This document shows positions 58,219 through 64,000 of a stretch of DNA of 64,000 nt, piece by piece. A program made the translations under genes and the position numbers. The stretch spans positions 49,627 to 113,626 of the forward strand of contig JALHOE010000004.1 in NCBI GenBank assembly GCA_022843175.1, in the 5' to 3' direction. Position 1 is the stretch's first letter. Each line of letters starts with the position of its first letter. Below the pieces are notes generated by a model. The model saw nothing but the letters and a program-made list of their open reading frames with translations. It had not been told where the DNA came from and searched no databases. This stretch comes from Deltaproteobacteria bacterium (GTDB taxonomy: Bacteria; Myxococcota_A; Polyangia; Polyangiales; JADJMO01).

Positions 58219-58890
58219 TCACTCCGTGACGAGCGAGACGAGACCGAGGTCGAAGGTCTGGCCCTTCGCCTCCTCCGACAGCACGTAGATCGCGAGCCGC
58301 TCTTCGTCCTGCTCTAGCGGCACCGCCAGCTCGACGAGGTGCCAGTCCTTGTTGTTGAGCGCTTGGACGACGAGCGTCTGCGTATAGACCTCGTCGCCCT
58401 TGGCGTCGCGGTGGAAGAAGCGCGCGATGACGCCGGGTTGCAGGCCTGCGTCGCGGCCCGGGTTGCGGAACAGCGCGCGGAGGTGATAGCGGGTGCCCTT
58501 CTTCAGGGGAGGGGCGCCGACGAGCTGTCTCAGCTCGGAATAGGCCGCGAGATTCGTGAGCCGGAGCGCCTTTCCGCACGGCCCCGGGATCGGCGCGATG
58601 TCGAACGCCTCGTTGGTCCAGCCGCTCCCGCCCATGGAGAAGTCACCGTTCACGACCAGGCTGCCCTTCCCCGCGCATGCCGCCGCGAGCTCGCCGGCGT
58701 CGCTGGTCGCCGCATCGCTCGACGACGCATCGCTCAACGACGCATCGCTCGACGACGCATCGCTCGACGACGCATCGCTCGACGCCGCATCGTTCGTCGA
58801 CGCATCGTTCGACGACGCATCGTTCGTCGACGACACGGGCTCGCCCTGACAACCGCACAACATGCCGACCAGGACCACCCGAGAGAGCAT
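58219..58890 (-). CDS. lipoprotein with Asp/Ala/Ser repeat linker and a carbohydrate-binding-like beta domain
   Basis: 223 residues from ATG 58890. The lipobox is LVGMLCGC. Residues about 20-60 are DASS/DAST-type repeats coded by a 15-bp tandem repeat. The rest (about 70-223) is a beta-sandwich-like domain (LVVNGDFSMGGSGWTNEAFDI, KGTRYHLRALFRNPGRDAGLQPGVIARFF, WHLVELAVPLEQDEERLAIYVLSEEAKGQTFDLGLVSL), the NGDFS...W opening being usual for CBM4/9-like domains. Likely a surface protein that binds sugar; no catalytic domain is attached. Confidence 0.7.
   Translation of the reverse strand: MLSRVVLVGMLCGCQGEPVSSTNDASSNDASTNDAASSDASSSDASSSDASLSDASSSDAATSDAGELAAACAGKGSLVVNGDFSMGGSGWTNEAFDIAPIPGPCGKALRLTNLAAYSELRQLVGAPPLKKGTRYHLRALFRNPGRDAGLQPGVIARFFHRDAKGDEVYTQTLVVQALNNKDWHLVELAVPLEQDEERLAIYVLSEEAKGQTFDLGLVSLVTE
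58711..58830 (-). repeat. eight tandem 15-bp units coding the Asp/Ala/Ser linker
   Basis: The unit cgcatcgctcgacga starts at 58711, 58726, 58741, 58756, 58771, 58786, 58801 and 58816, with exact 15-bp period. The last three units differ by a few bases (cgttcgtcga). Perfect in-frame period means copy number changes keep the gene intact. Confidence 0.92.
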
Positions 58891-59228
58891 GGGGTGAATC
58901 GTAGCCGGTGTGGCGGGTGATCCCATGCACGATCGCAAACACCCGGCGGGGCGCGACGATGGTGCGCGAGATGGGCGAGCGTAGAATGCTGGGCCCCGTG
59001 ATCCTCCCCTCGCTCTGGCAGGCGAGGCAGAGCATCCTCGGCGCGCTGAATTTCGTCCTCCAGCGCGCGCTCGGGCGGTGAGCCCACCGCACGCATACCG
59101 GCCGGCGATGGGCGCACTACTACGACGGCTGGCTCGAGCGCTCTGCCGATCGTCTCGGTGGCGTCGATCGATCGTTGCGTCCGGAGCCATGAGCCTCGAT
59201 CGCGCCCATCGTCGATTCGTCGCTCCGG
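58891..59228. other. gene-poor stretch between two minus-strand genes
   Basis: 338 bp without a convincing gene. One short plus-strand frame, ATG 58986 to TGA 59081 (31 residues, with SLWQARQSILGALNFVLQRA), has an amphipathic look but no ribosome binding site; I give it little weight. No clear promoter or terminator is seen. Confidence 0.4.
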
Positions 59229-59936
59229 CTACTTCTTCCTCGCGAGCAGCTTCACGAGATCGGCGATGCTCTCGAGCTTCGCCACGTCGACCGTCGTCAC
59301 GAGCTTGCCGCAGTCGATCGTCAACTTCTCACTGTTCTTCTTGGTCGCGGCCTTGCACTCGCCGGTGTGGTAGCTCTCGAGCAGGCTCTCGAACGACGCG
59401 TCCTCCCAACGAGCGGTGAACGCGCGGTCGCGCTTCCAGTCTGCGGCGATCGATTCGATGCGCGCGTCGGCGATGAGCGGGATGCTCGCGCGGATCTCGC
59501 CCCGCTCGATCGCGAACGCGTCGAGCCGCACTCGGCTCGGGGTGTTCTTCGCCGAGAGCCCCTCGCCCATTCGCCGCCCCTCGCGCACGATGTTGCCGAT
59601 CGGAAGGCTGCCCTTGAATTTGGGCGCGAGCACGCGCAGCGCGATGCCCTGCTTCTCGCCGACGATGAGCGGCCACCACGCGAAGCGCACCTCGATTGCC
59701 TCGATGTCGCCGCTCGCGAGCCCGAGCTTCGCCTCGAGGTGAATCCCGTGCGCCGCCGCGCCGTCGGCCGAGACGGAGAGGTTGTCGATCGTACACGTGC
59801 CCTGCAGCGCCACCGAGCACTGCTCCTCAATCGCGAGGCGCACCTCGCGCCTGATCGCGAAGAAGGCGATCGCCACGAGCACGACGATTGCGACCGGCAC
59901 GCCCACCAGCCACCGCGCGATGCTCTTCTTGGCCAC
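59229..59936 (-). CDS. membrane-anchored AsmA-like protein
   Basis: 235 residues from GTG 59936 (GTG 59954 is an alternative). One N-terminal membrane helix (IARWLVGVPVAIVVLVAIAFFAI) is followed by an extracytoplasmic beta-rich region (LRVLAPKFKGSLPIGNIVREG, VRLDAFAIERGEIRASIPL) that recalls the short repeats of AsmA/YdbH-type lipid-transfer proteins, though the size is small for that family. Two Cys pairs are present (EEQCSVALQGTC and GECKAA...IDCGKL). Function unknown. It is divergent from the GNAT gene. Confidence 0.5.
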   Translation of the reverse strand: MAKKSIARWLVGVPVAIVVLVAIAFFAIRREVRLAIEEQCSVALQGTCTIDNLSVSADGAAAHGIHLEAKLGLASGDIEAIEVRFAWWPLIVGEKQGIALRVLAPKFKGSLPIGNIVREGRRMGEGLSAKNTPSRVRLDAFAIERGEIRASIPLIADARIESIAADWKRDRAFTARWEDASFESLLESYHTGECKAATKKNSEKLTIDCGKLVTTVDVAKLESIADLVKLLARKK

Positions 59937-60042
59937 GGACGCGAAGACTCGCACGACCGCGACGTGCGCGTCGACGAGGTCGCGAGTTCGGCGACGCCGC
60001 GCGGCGATGGGGCGCTCGGTTGGTGTAGCCTTGCCCCGCGGC

Positions 60043-60558
60043 ATGACCCCCGACGTTCGGATTGATCGAGTGAACATGGCTGTGGATCGCCCCGTCATGC
60101 TCGATCTGAATGTCGAATACATGACGTGGGTCGCCGACGAGATGGACGCGCACTTCTCGATCGACACACGCGCGATGATGGGCGGCTCGGTGCGCGAATA
60201 CGTCGAGAGCACCCTCGACAAGGTGTGCGCGGAGGGAACGTTCTTCATCGCGCGCGACGCGAATGGATTGGTCGGCATGGGCGCGTTCCGCCTCCTGCGC
60301 GACGGCGTCGGCGAGCTCAAGCGCATGTACGTAAAGCCGGCGCATCGCGGCCGCCGGTTGGGCGAGACCCTGCTACGCCGCCTGATGGACGAAGCAAAGC
60401 GGGTCGGAGCCCGATCGATCTACCTCGACTCCGCGCCATTCATGGCCGCCGCACACCGTCTCTACCGAGCGCACGGTTTCGTCGATCGCGGCCCCTATCC
60501 GGAGACCGAAGTACCGCCGGCGCTCCACGGTGCGTGGTTGTTCATGGAGAGTCGGTGA
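60043..60558 (+). CDS. GNAT-family N-acetyltransferase
   Basis: 171 residues from ATG 60043. The acetyl-CoA site is seen in ELKRMYVKPAHRGRRLGETLLRRLMDEAK (motif A with the R-x-x-G-x-G/A pattern) and in IYLDSAPFMAAAHRLYRAHGFVDRG, the usual helix before the last strands. The substrate may be an amine, an antibiotic or a protein end and is not predictable. It stands alone downstream of a divergent membrane protein. Confidence 0.88.
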   Translation: MTPDVRIDRVNMAVDRPVMLDLNVEYMTWVADEMDAHFSIDTRAMMGGSVREYVESTLDKVCAEGTFFIARDANGLVGMGAFRLLRDGVGELKRMYVKPAHRGRRLGETLLRRLMDEAKRVGARSIYLDSAPFMAAAHRLYRAHGFVDRGPYPETEVPPALHGAWLFMESR

Positions 60559-60693
60559 GCGCGCGTCCTCCGTGGACGCGTCTCCAGATACTTATTGCTA
60601 TCCATACGCGCGATGATCAACCGAACGAGGCTCGCGCAAAGTGGGCCGAAGCACGCCCCACCATACGCCGAAATCTGTGCGTCCTCCGCGCAA

Positions 60694-61026
60694 TCACTTC
60701 TGTGGGGGGCAACAAGAGGCCACCACATTCTTGATCGTCTGATGGATGCGCTCGAACGTCTGTAGGAGGGCTGGACCATCGATCCGATACAGCCTCCTCC
60801 TGCCCTCGCGCTCGCTGATGAGGACGCCGGCATCCTCGAGCTGTTGAAGATGCCGGGAGATGACCGAGCGGTCTTGCGGGAGCTCTGCTGCGATCGTCTC
60901 GACGTCGCAGGGACCATGAATCATCACCGTCCTGAGCACGTCGATCCGCGCCGGCTCGGCGAGCGCGCGGAAGACGCGCGTGTCGAGGACCTCGCTGAGC
61001 TGCTTGCCCAAGCTTCGGGTTGACAT
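60694..61026 (-). CDS. ArsR-family transcription repressor
   Basis: 110 residues from ATG 61026. The winged helix is VFRALAEPARIDVLRTVMIHGPCDVETIAAELPQDRSVISRHLQQLEDAGVLISEREGRRRLYRID, with the fold and length of ArsR/SmtB repressors. The ELCVCDL-type metal Cys box is replaced by GPCDVE (one Cys only), and the C-terminus has a Cys pair (VASCCPPQK), so the ligand may be a metal, a thiol or none. Its ATG lies within an inverted repeat shared with the divergent hydroxylase, a classic autoregulated arrangement. Confidence 0.85.
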   Translation of the reverse strand: MSTRSLGKQLSEVLDTRVFRALAEPARIDVLRTVMIHGPCDVETIAAELPQDRSVISRHLQQLEDAGVLISEREGRRRLYRIDGPALLQTFERIHQTIKNVVASCCPPQK

Positions 61027-61044
61027 GTGCATCAGTGTGCACAT
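61025..61044. promoter_or_regulatory. candidate ArsR operator: ATGTGCA-N6-TGCACAT
   Basis: Perfect seven-base inverted repeat around six bases. It overlaps the start codon of the arsR-type gene and ends 9 bp before the ATG of the divergent hydroxylase. Binding here would block both genes. The size and spacing suit an ArsR-family dimer. Confidence 0.6.
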
Positions 61045-61053
61045 ATACACGAG

Positions 61054-61893
61054 ATGCGCAAGGCCTTCTTTCCGCTCGCGGTCGCCCTCCTGCCCTGGCT
61101 CTCGTACCTGTTGCATCAGCGTGGACTGCCGGTTGGTCTCGCGGTGTCCGGTCCGCTGATCGCGCTGCTCCTCGGTGTCCTCGCGCTCGAACGGGTGTGG
61201 GCGCACGACCCTGGATGGAACGAGAACCACGGCGACCTACGCGCCGATCTCGGCTTCGCGGCGATCGTACGCGCACCCGACATGCTTGCCTCCGCCCTCG
61301 GCCACGCGCTCGCCGCCGCGCTCGCGAGCCTGTCGCCGCGGGTGTCCACGCTCCCGCTCGCCGCGCAGTTCTTCGGCGTGCTGCTCGCCGCCGACTTCGG
61401 CAAGTACCTGATGCATCGGCTGTCGCACCATCACCCGACGTTGTGGCGCTTCCACGCCGTCCATCACGCAGCCGAGCGTCTCTACGTGCTCAACGGGCTC
61501 CGCATCCATCCAGTCAATCTCCTGTGGTACGCCGCATTCGACGTCACGCTGCCTCTCGTGTTGGGGATCGATCCGCGCGTCCTCGTCGTGCTCGCCACGC
61601 TGCGCGGGGTCGTATCGATCGTGCAGCACGCGAACCTCCGGCTCGCGTTCGGACCGCTCGGGTACGTGTTCAGCACCAACGAGCTCCACCGCTTCCACCA
61701 CTCGGCGATCCTCGAGGAGAGCCGCAGCAACTACGGCTCGACGTTCATCGTGTGGGATCTGTTGTTTGGCTCGTATCGCTCGGGCGGGGCGCCGCGCGCG
61801 GTGGGGCTCGGAGAGCACGCGCCACTGCCCCGATCGCTGCTCGGTCAGCTGCTCTGGCCCTTCTGTGGCCGGTGCGGCGCGCACTTCGGGTGA
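61054..61893 (+). CDS. fatty acid hydroxylase / sterol desaturase superfamily protein
   Basis: 279 residues from ATG 61054 with about four membrane helices. The eight-histidine di-iron pattern is present: KYLMHRLSHHHPTLWRFHAVHHAAERL (H-x3-H and H-x2-HH) and later NELHRFHHSAILEES. Enzymes of this superfamily hydroxylate or desaturate fatty acids, sterols or carotenoids in the membrane. Because the gene is controlled, as I infer, by a divergent ArsR repressor, it may respond to envelope lipid or redox change. Substrate unknown. Confidence 0.88.
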   Translation: MRKAFFPLAVALLPWLSYLLHQRGLPVGLAVSGPLIALLLGVLALERVWAHDPGWNENHGDLRADLGFAAIVRAPDMLASALGHALAAALASLSPRVSTLPLAAQFFGVLLAADFGKYLMHRLSHHHPTLWRFHAVHHAAERLYVLNGLRIHPVNLLWYAAFDVTLPLVLGIDPRVLVVLATLRGVVSIVQHANLRLAFGPLGYVFSTNELHRFHHSAILEESRSNYGSTFIVWDLLFGSYRSGGAPRAVGLGEHAPLPRSLLGQLLWPFCGRCGAHFG

Positions 61894-61988
61894 AGGGTTC
61901 GACTGCAGCCCGGGGTTGTACGACGTGAAGAGCGGCGGCGATCCGCGCTGTTCTCGTCTTCGCATCGGTGTGCAGTATCCTGAGCGCG

Positions 61989-63446
61989 ATGACCTCGATC
62001 GAGCAGCTGCCGCCCGAGGCGCAGCGCGCGATTCGGAGCGCGAACGTTCCGGCGGACTTGCGCGAGCTCTTCGCGCGTCTGCCGTCCGTGATCGAGCTGC
62101 GCGTCGACCTCCCCGCCGACGTCTCCCTGATGCCGACGTCGGCGCTGCAGCTGATGAAGCTCGCCACCCTCGGCGCGCGGCTCGAAATCACCGACATCGC
62201 GCGCGCAACGGTCGTGAGCCTCGAGCTCGCGCGCGGTCGGCGTAGCCTCGCCCTCGGCGCCGCCGAGCTCGCCCTCGATCTGCGCGTCCTCTGCCGCCGC
62301 GCGCTCGAGTCGCTGTTCGACGCGAACGCGCTGACGCGCGCGCTCGAGGCGTTCGCGGCCGAGTCGGCGAGCTTCTCGGCGGTGCAGACGCTGACCAAGC
62401 AGATGCTCGTCGCCGCCGATCCGGACCAGGCCCTGTACACGATGCTCACCGGGCTGACCTCGGGCTACGGACTCGCGTTCAATCGCGCGGCGCTCTTCCT
62501 CTACGACGAGCCGACGCGCACCTTCGTGGGGTCGAAGGCCATCGGCCCGCACGACGCAGCCGAGGCGCACCGCATCTGGGAAGCCATCGAGTACCAGGAC
62601 AAGAACCTGATCGACCTGATGGTCGACCACGCGGCGAAGAACGTCGACAGCCGCCTCGAAGCGTTCGTGCGCACGCTCGCCCTCGCGCCCGGTGACGATC
62701 CCGACGATGAGGTGTCGGCCGCGGTCGCGTCGACTGCGCCGGTGCTCTTCGAACGGCGGGAGCCGCCGAGGAATGCCGGCCTCGCGCGTCTCGGTCCTGC
62801 GCCCGAGTTCGTGCTGCTCGCGATCACCGCGCAAGACGAGCAGCGCGCCCTCGTCTTCGCCGACAACGTCTACTCGCGCGAGGCCATCCCGAAAGAGCGC
62901 GTCGAGTTCCTCGGCTCGTTCGTCGATCGCCTCGCGCTGGTATGGCAAAACTTGTCGCTCCTGCGCAAGGTCGAGCAACTCGCGCGCTTCGACGCGCTCA
63001 CCGGCGTGTTCAACCGTCGCGCGTTCGAAGAGAAGCTCCGCGAGGAGTCTTCCCGCAGCCAGCGAATGGGCACGCCGCTTTCGCTGATGCTCATCGACGT
63101 CGATCGCTTCAAGGAGGTGAACGATCTGCACGGTCACCCCGCGGGCGATCGGCTCTTGCAGACGCTCGGTCAGCATCTGCGCCGCGATTTGCGCGATCAC
63201 GACGTCGTCGCGCGCCTCGGCGGCGACGAGTTCGCGGCGCTGTTGCCGGGCACCGCCAAGGGCGAAGCGGCCCTCGTGGCCCGGCGCATCTGCGCCGACG
63301 TGAAGGCGCACGACATCTCGATCAGCGTCGGGGTCGCGACGTGGCCCGACAACTGCGCGAGCGTGAACGACCTCGTGAAGTGCGCCGACGAGCAACTCTA
63401 CGAGGCCAAACGGCAGGGGCGCGGTCGCGCGAGCATGCCTGCGTGA
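61989..63446 (+). CDS. GGDEF diguanylate cyclase with a sensory N-terminal region
   Basis: 485 residues from ATG 61989 (an upstream in-frame ATG at 61968 is possible). Residues about 135-315 resemble a GAF-type sensor (MLTGLTSGYGLAFNRAALFLYDEPTRTFVGSKAIGP). The GGDEF domain (about 325-485) has DALTGVFNRRAFEEKL, LIDVDRFKEVNDLHGHPAGDRLL and the intact active site LGGDEFAALLPG, with an RxxD inhibitory site (RDHD) five residues upstream. It should make cyclic di-GMP and be product-inhibited. The N-terminal 130 residues are not recognised. No EAL domain or receiver is present. Confidence 0.93.
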   Translation: MTSIEQLPPEAQRAIRSANVPADLRELFARLPSVIELRVDLPADVSLMPTSALQLMKLATLGARLEITDIARATVVSLELARGRRSLALGAAELALDLRVLCRRALESLFDANALTRALEAFAAESASFSAVQTLTKQMLVAADPDQALYTMLTGLTSGYGLAFNRAALFLYDEPTRTFVGSKAIGPHDAAEAHRIWEAIEYQDKNLIDLMVDHAAKNVDSRLEAFVRTLALAPGDDPDDEVSAAVASTAPVLFERREPPRNAGLARLGPAPEFVLLAITAQDEQRALVFADNVYSREAIPKERVEFLGSFVDRLALVWQNLSLLRKVEQLARFDALTGVFNRRAFEEKLREESSRSQRMGTPLSLMLIDVDRFKEVNDLHGHPAGDRLLQTLGQHLRRDLRDHDVVARLGGDEFAALLPGTAKGEAALVARRICADVKAHDISISVGVATWPDNCASVNDLVKCADEQLYEAKRQGRGRASMPA

Positions 63447-63504
63447 TCACGCTCCGCGGAAGCGATCGCCTCCGCGGGTCCGAGCGGAATCCTTGCTGGG
63501 ACGG

Positions 63505-63633
63505 TCATCGAGGCCCTTCGAGCGCTTTTCGCGCGGCGTCGACCGCCGCGCCGGCCGCGACCAGGTGCGCGAGATAGAGCACGCTCGAGACGTAGGTCAC
63601 AAACCCTTTGCCCACTGCGTAGAGACCCTTCAT
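63505..63633 (-). CDS. 42-residue small protein with hydrophobic core
   Basis: A short gene with a clear ribosome binding site (GGAGG, seven bases before ATG 63633). The product starts MKGLYAVGKGFVTYVSSVLY and continues into an Ala/Leu/Val-rich helix, long enough to span a membrane once, and ends KALEGPR. Upstream by 68 bp lies a perfect inverted repeat (63701-63720) suited to a repressor. I recognise no family; small regulatory or toxin-like peptides are options, but no antitoxin partner is visible. Confidence 0.5.
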   Translation of the reverse strand: MKGLYAVGKGFVTYVSSVLYLAHLVAAGAAVDAARKALEGPR

Positions 63634-63700
63634 GTCATCCTCCGACGGGCCAATGGCGCCCGATCGAGCGTGTTTTCAAGGGACTTTCTCGGTCTGTTGC

Positions 63701-63720
63701 GTAACTCATCTCTGAGTTAC
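63701..63720. promoter_or_regulatory. perfect inverted repeat GTAACTCA-N4-TGAGTTAC
   Basis: Eight-base arms with a four-base centre. The form is that of TetR-family operators. It lies 68 bp upstream of the small ORF on the minus strand and well away from the GGDEF gene. No regulator gene is visible in the window to its right, so the regulator may be beyond the edge. Confidence 0.55.
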
Positions 63721-63881
63721 GCTCACAAGCATACGACCCGCGGGGGCGACGTGCAACCTCACGTCACGAGATCAGCACCAGCTCGCTTGGCGCGTGACTC
63801 CGGCGAGGGGAACAAGAGTTCTCGTGACAGGGAGAGGGCGCCGTGAGCCCAGTCGATGCGCGCGTGCAGTCGACGCCCTGA

Positions 63882-63975
63882 TGTCGATTCTCAGAACCAT
63901 TGCCCCCCTCGGTGGTGGGTTTCTCAGAACCATTGCCCCCCACCGGTGAGCGTTTTCTCAGAAGCATGACCCCCT
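63882..63975. repeat. three phased direct repeats (ttctcagaaccattgcccc)
   Basis: Copies begin at 63888, 63921 and 63955, 33-34 bp apart; the third differs slightly (gaagcatgacccc). Such multiple, evenly spaced end repeats are known at the tips of some transposons, for instance IS21-type elements, and the first copy begins with TG (tgtcga at 63882). No transposase lies to the left, so an element would have to extend to the right beyond the window. Alternatively they are binding sites for a regulator. Confidence 0.5.
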
Positions 63976-64000
63976 TCGCGTGACCTTCCCGCTACGAGCC

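Larger units (their letters stand above)
63634..64000. other. gene-poor right end
   Basis: No convincing gene between the small ORF and the window edge. The stretch holds the GTAACTCA palindrome and the three direct repeats described separately. Apart from these I see nothing that I can name. Confidence 0.5.

Noticed and set aside
58711..58830. Short tandem repeat considered as CRISPR or replication iterons
   Set aside because: 15-bp units without spacers, inside a lipoprotein reading frame coding a linker.

Overview
The window is a GC-rich chromosomal segment that looks like a member of the Myxococcota (Polyangia-like). Evidence by eye: strong G/C at third codon positions; many small lipoproteins with Asp/Ala- or Pro-rich linkers; large Cys-rich lipoproteins built of repeated DPxNCGxCG units; a Ser/Thr kinase followed by a TPR/PEGA-type protein; an FHA-containing sigma-54-type activator; an AgmX/PglI-like C-terminal domain; and a ferritin-like domain of a type common in myxobacteria. 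No rRNA, tRNA, CRISPR array or transposase gene was found.

Layout. 1-11 kb: a damaged FAD oxidoreductase, a Rieske oxygenase, a large secreted protein, a universal stress protein, a DUF1275 membrane protein, a CIA30-like protein, a second FAD oxidoreductase, a GH99-like secreted protein and a beta-barrel/ferritin fusion. 11-14 kb: fused dihydroxyacetone kinase and a Cys-rich lipoprotein. 14-18.8 kb: a tightly packed five-gene minus-strand operon (membrane protein, GMC oxidoreductase, enolase-superfamily epimerase, glutaredoxin/A-type/rhodanese fusion, DUF2378-like protein) followed by a large inverted repeat. 18.8-27.5 kb: a decayed lipoprotein, a five-repeat beta-flower protein, an acyl-CoA dehydrogenase, a ferritin/R2-like protein, mtnA, secreted proteins, an rnc operon. 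27.5-31.4 kb: boxR divergent from boxC-boxB, the core of the aerobic benzoyl-CoA (epoxide) pathway, with two near-identical palindromes between them that are good candidate BoxR operators. boxA and the benzoate-CoA ligase are not here.

32.2-41.6 kb is a minus-strand block whose base composition looks lower in GC than its surroundings: biotin-carboxylase-like protein, carA, carB, larB, bioD, a winged-helix regulator and a LysR fragment. Every enzyme in it belongs to a family that fixes CO2 or bicarbonate with ATP or onto a nucleotide cofactor, and genes are adjacent or overlapping. I regard this as the most interesting system in the window. Its upstream edge (about 41.94 kb) abuts two genes that have both lost their 5' ends.

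42-64 kb: a truncated tachylectin-like lipoprotein, an FHA/AAA+ activator divergent from a Ser/Thr kinase-TPR pair, a glycosyltransferase coupled to a GH130-type enzyme, a frameshifted 5'-nucleotidase, a 5'-truncated Cys-rich repeat gene, an SDR, a GNAT, an ArsR regulator divergent from a sterol-desaturase-type hydroxylase with an obvious operator, a GGDEF diguanylate cyclase, a 42-residue small ORF, and phased direct repeats at the right edge.

Several genes are broken by single-base shifts or abrupt junctions (about 0.46, 18.9, 41.94, 46.56, 52.49 and 56.24 kb). Either the genome carries many small rearrangements or the assembly has local errors; mapping of raw reads would decide. Positions, motifs and frames were read by eye; family names are from recognition, not from a search.
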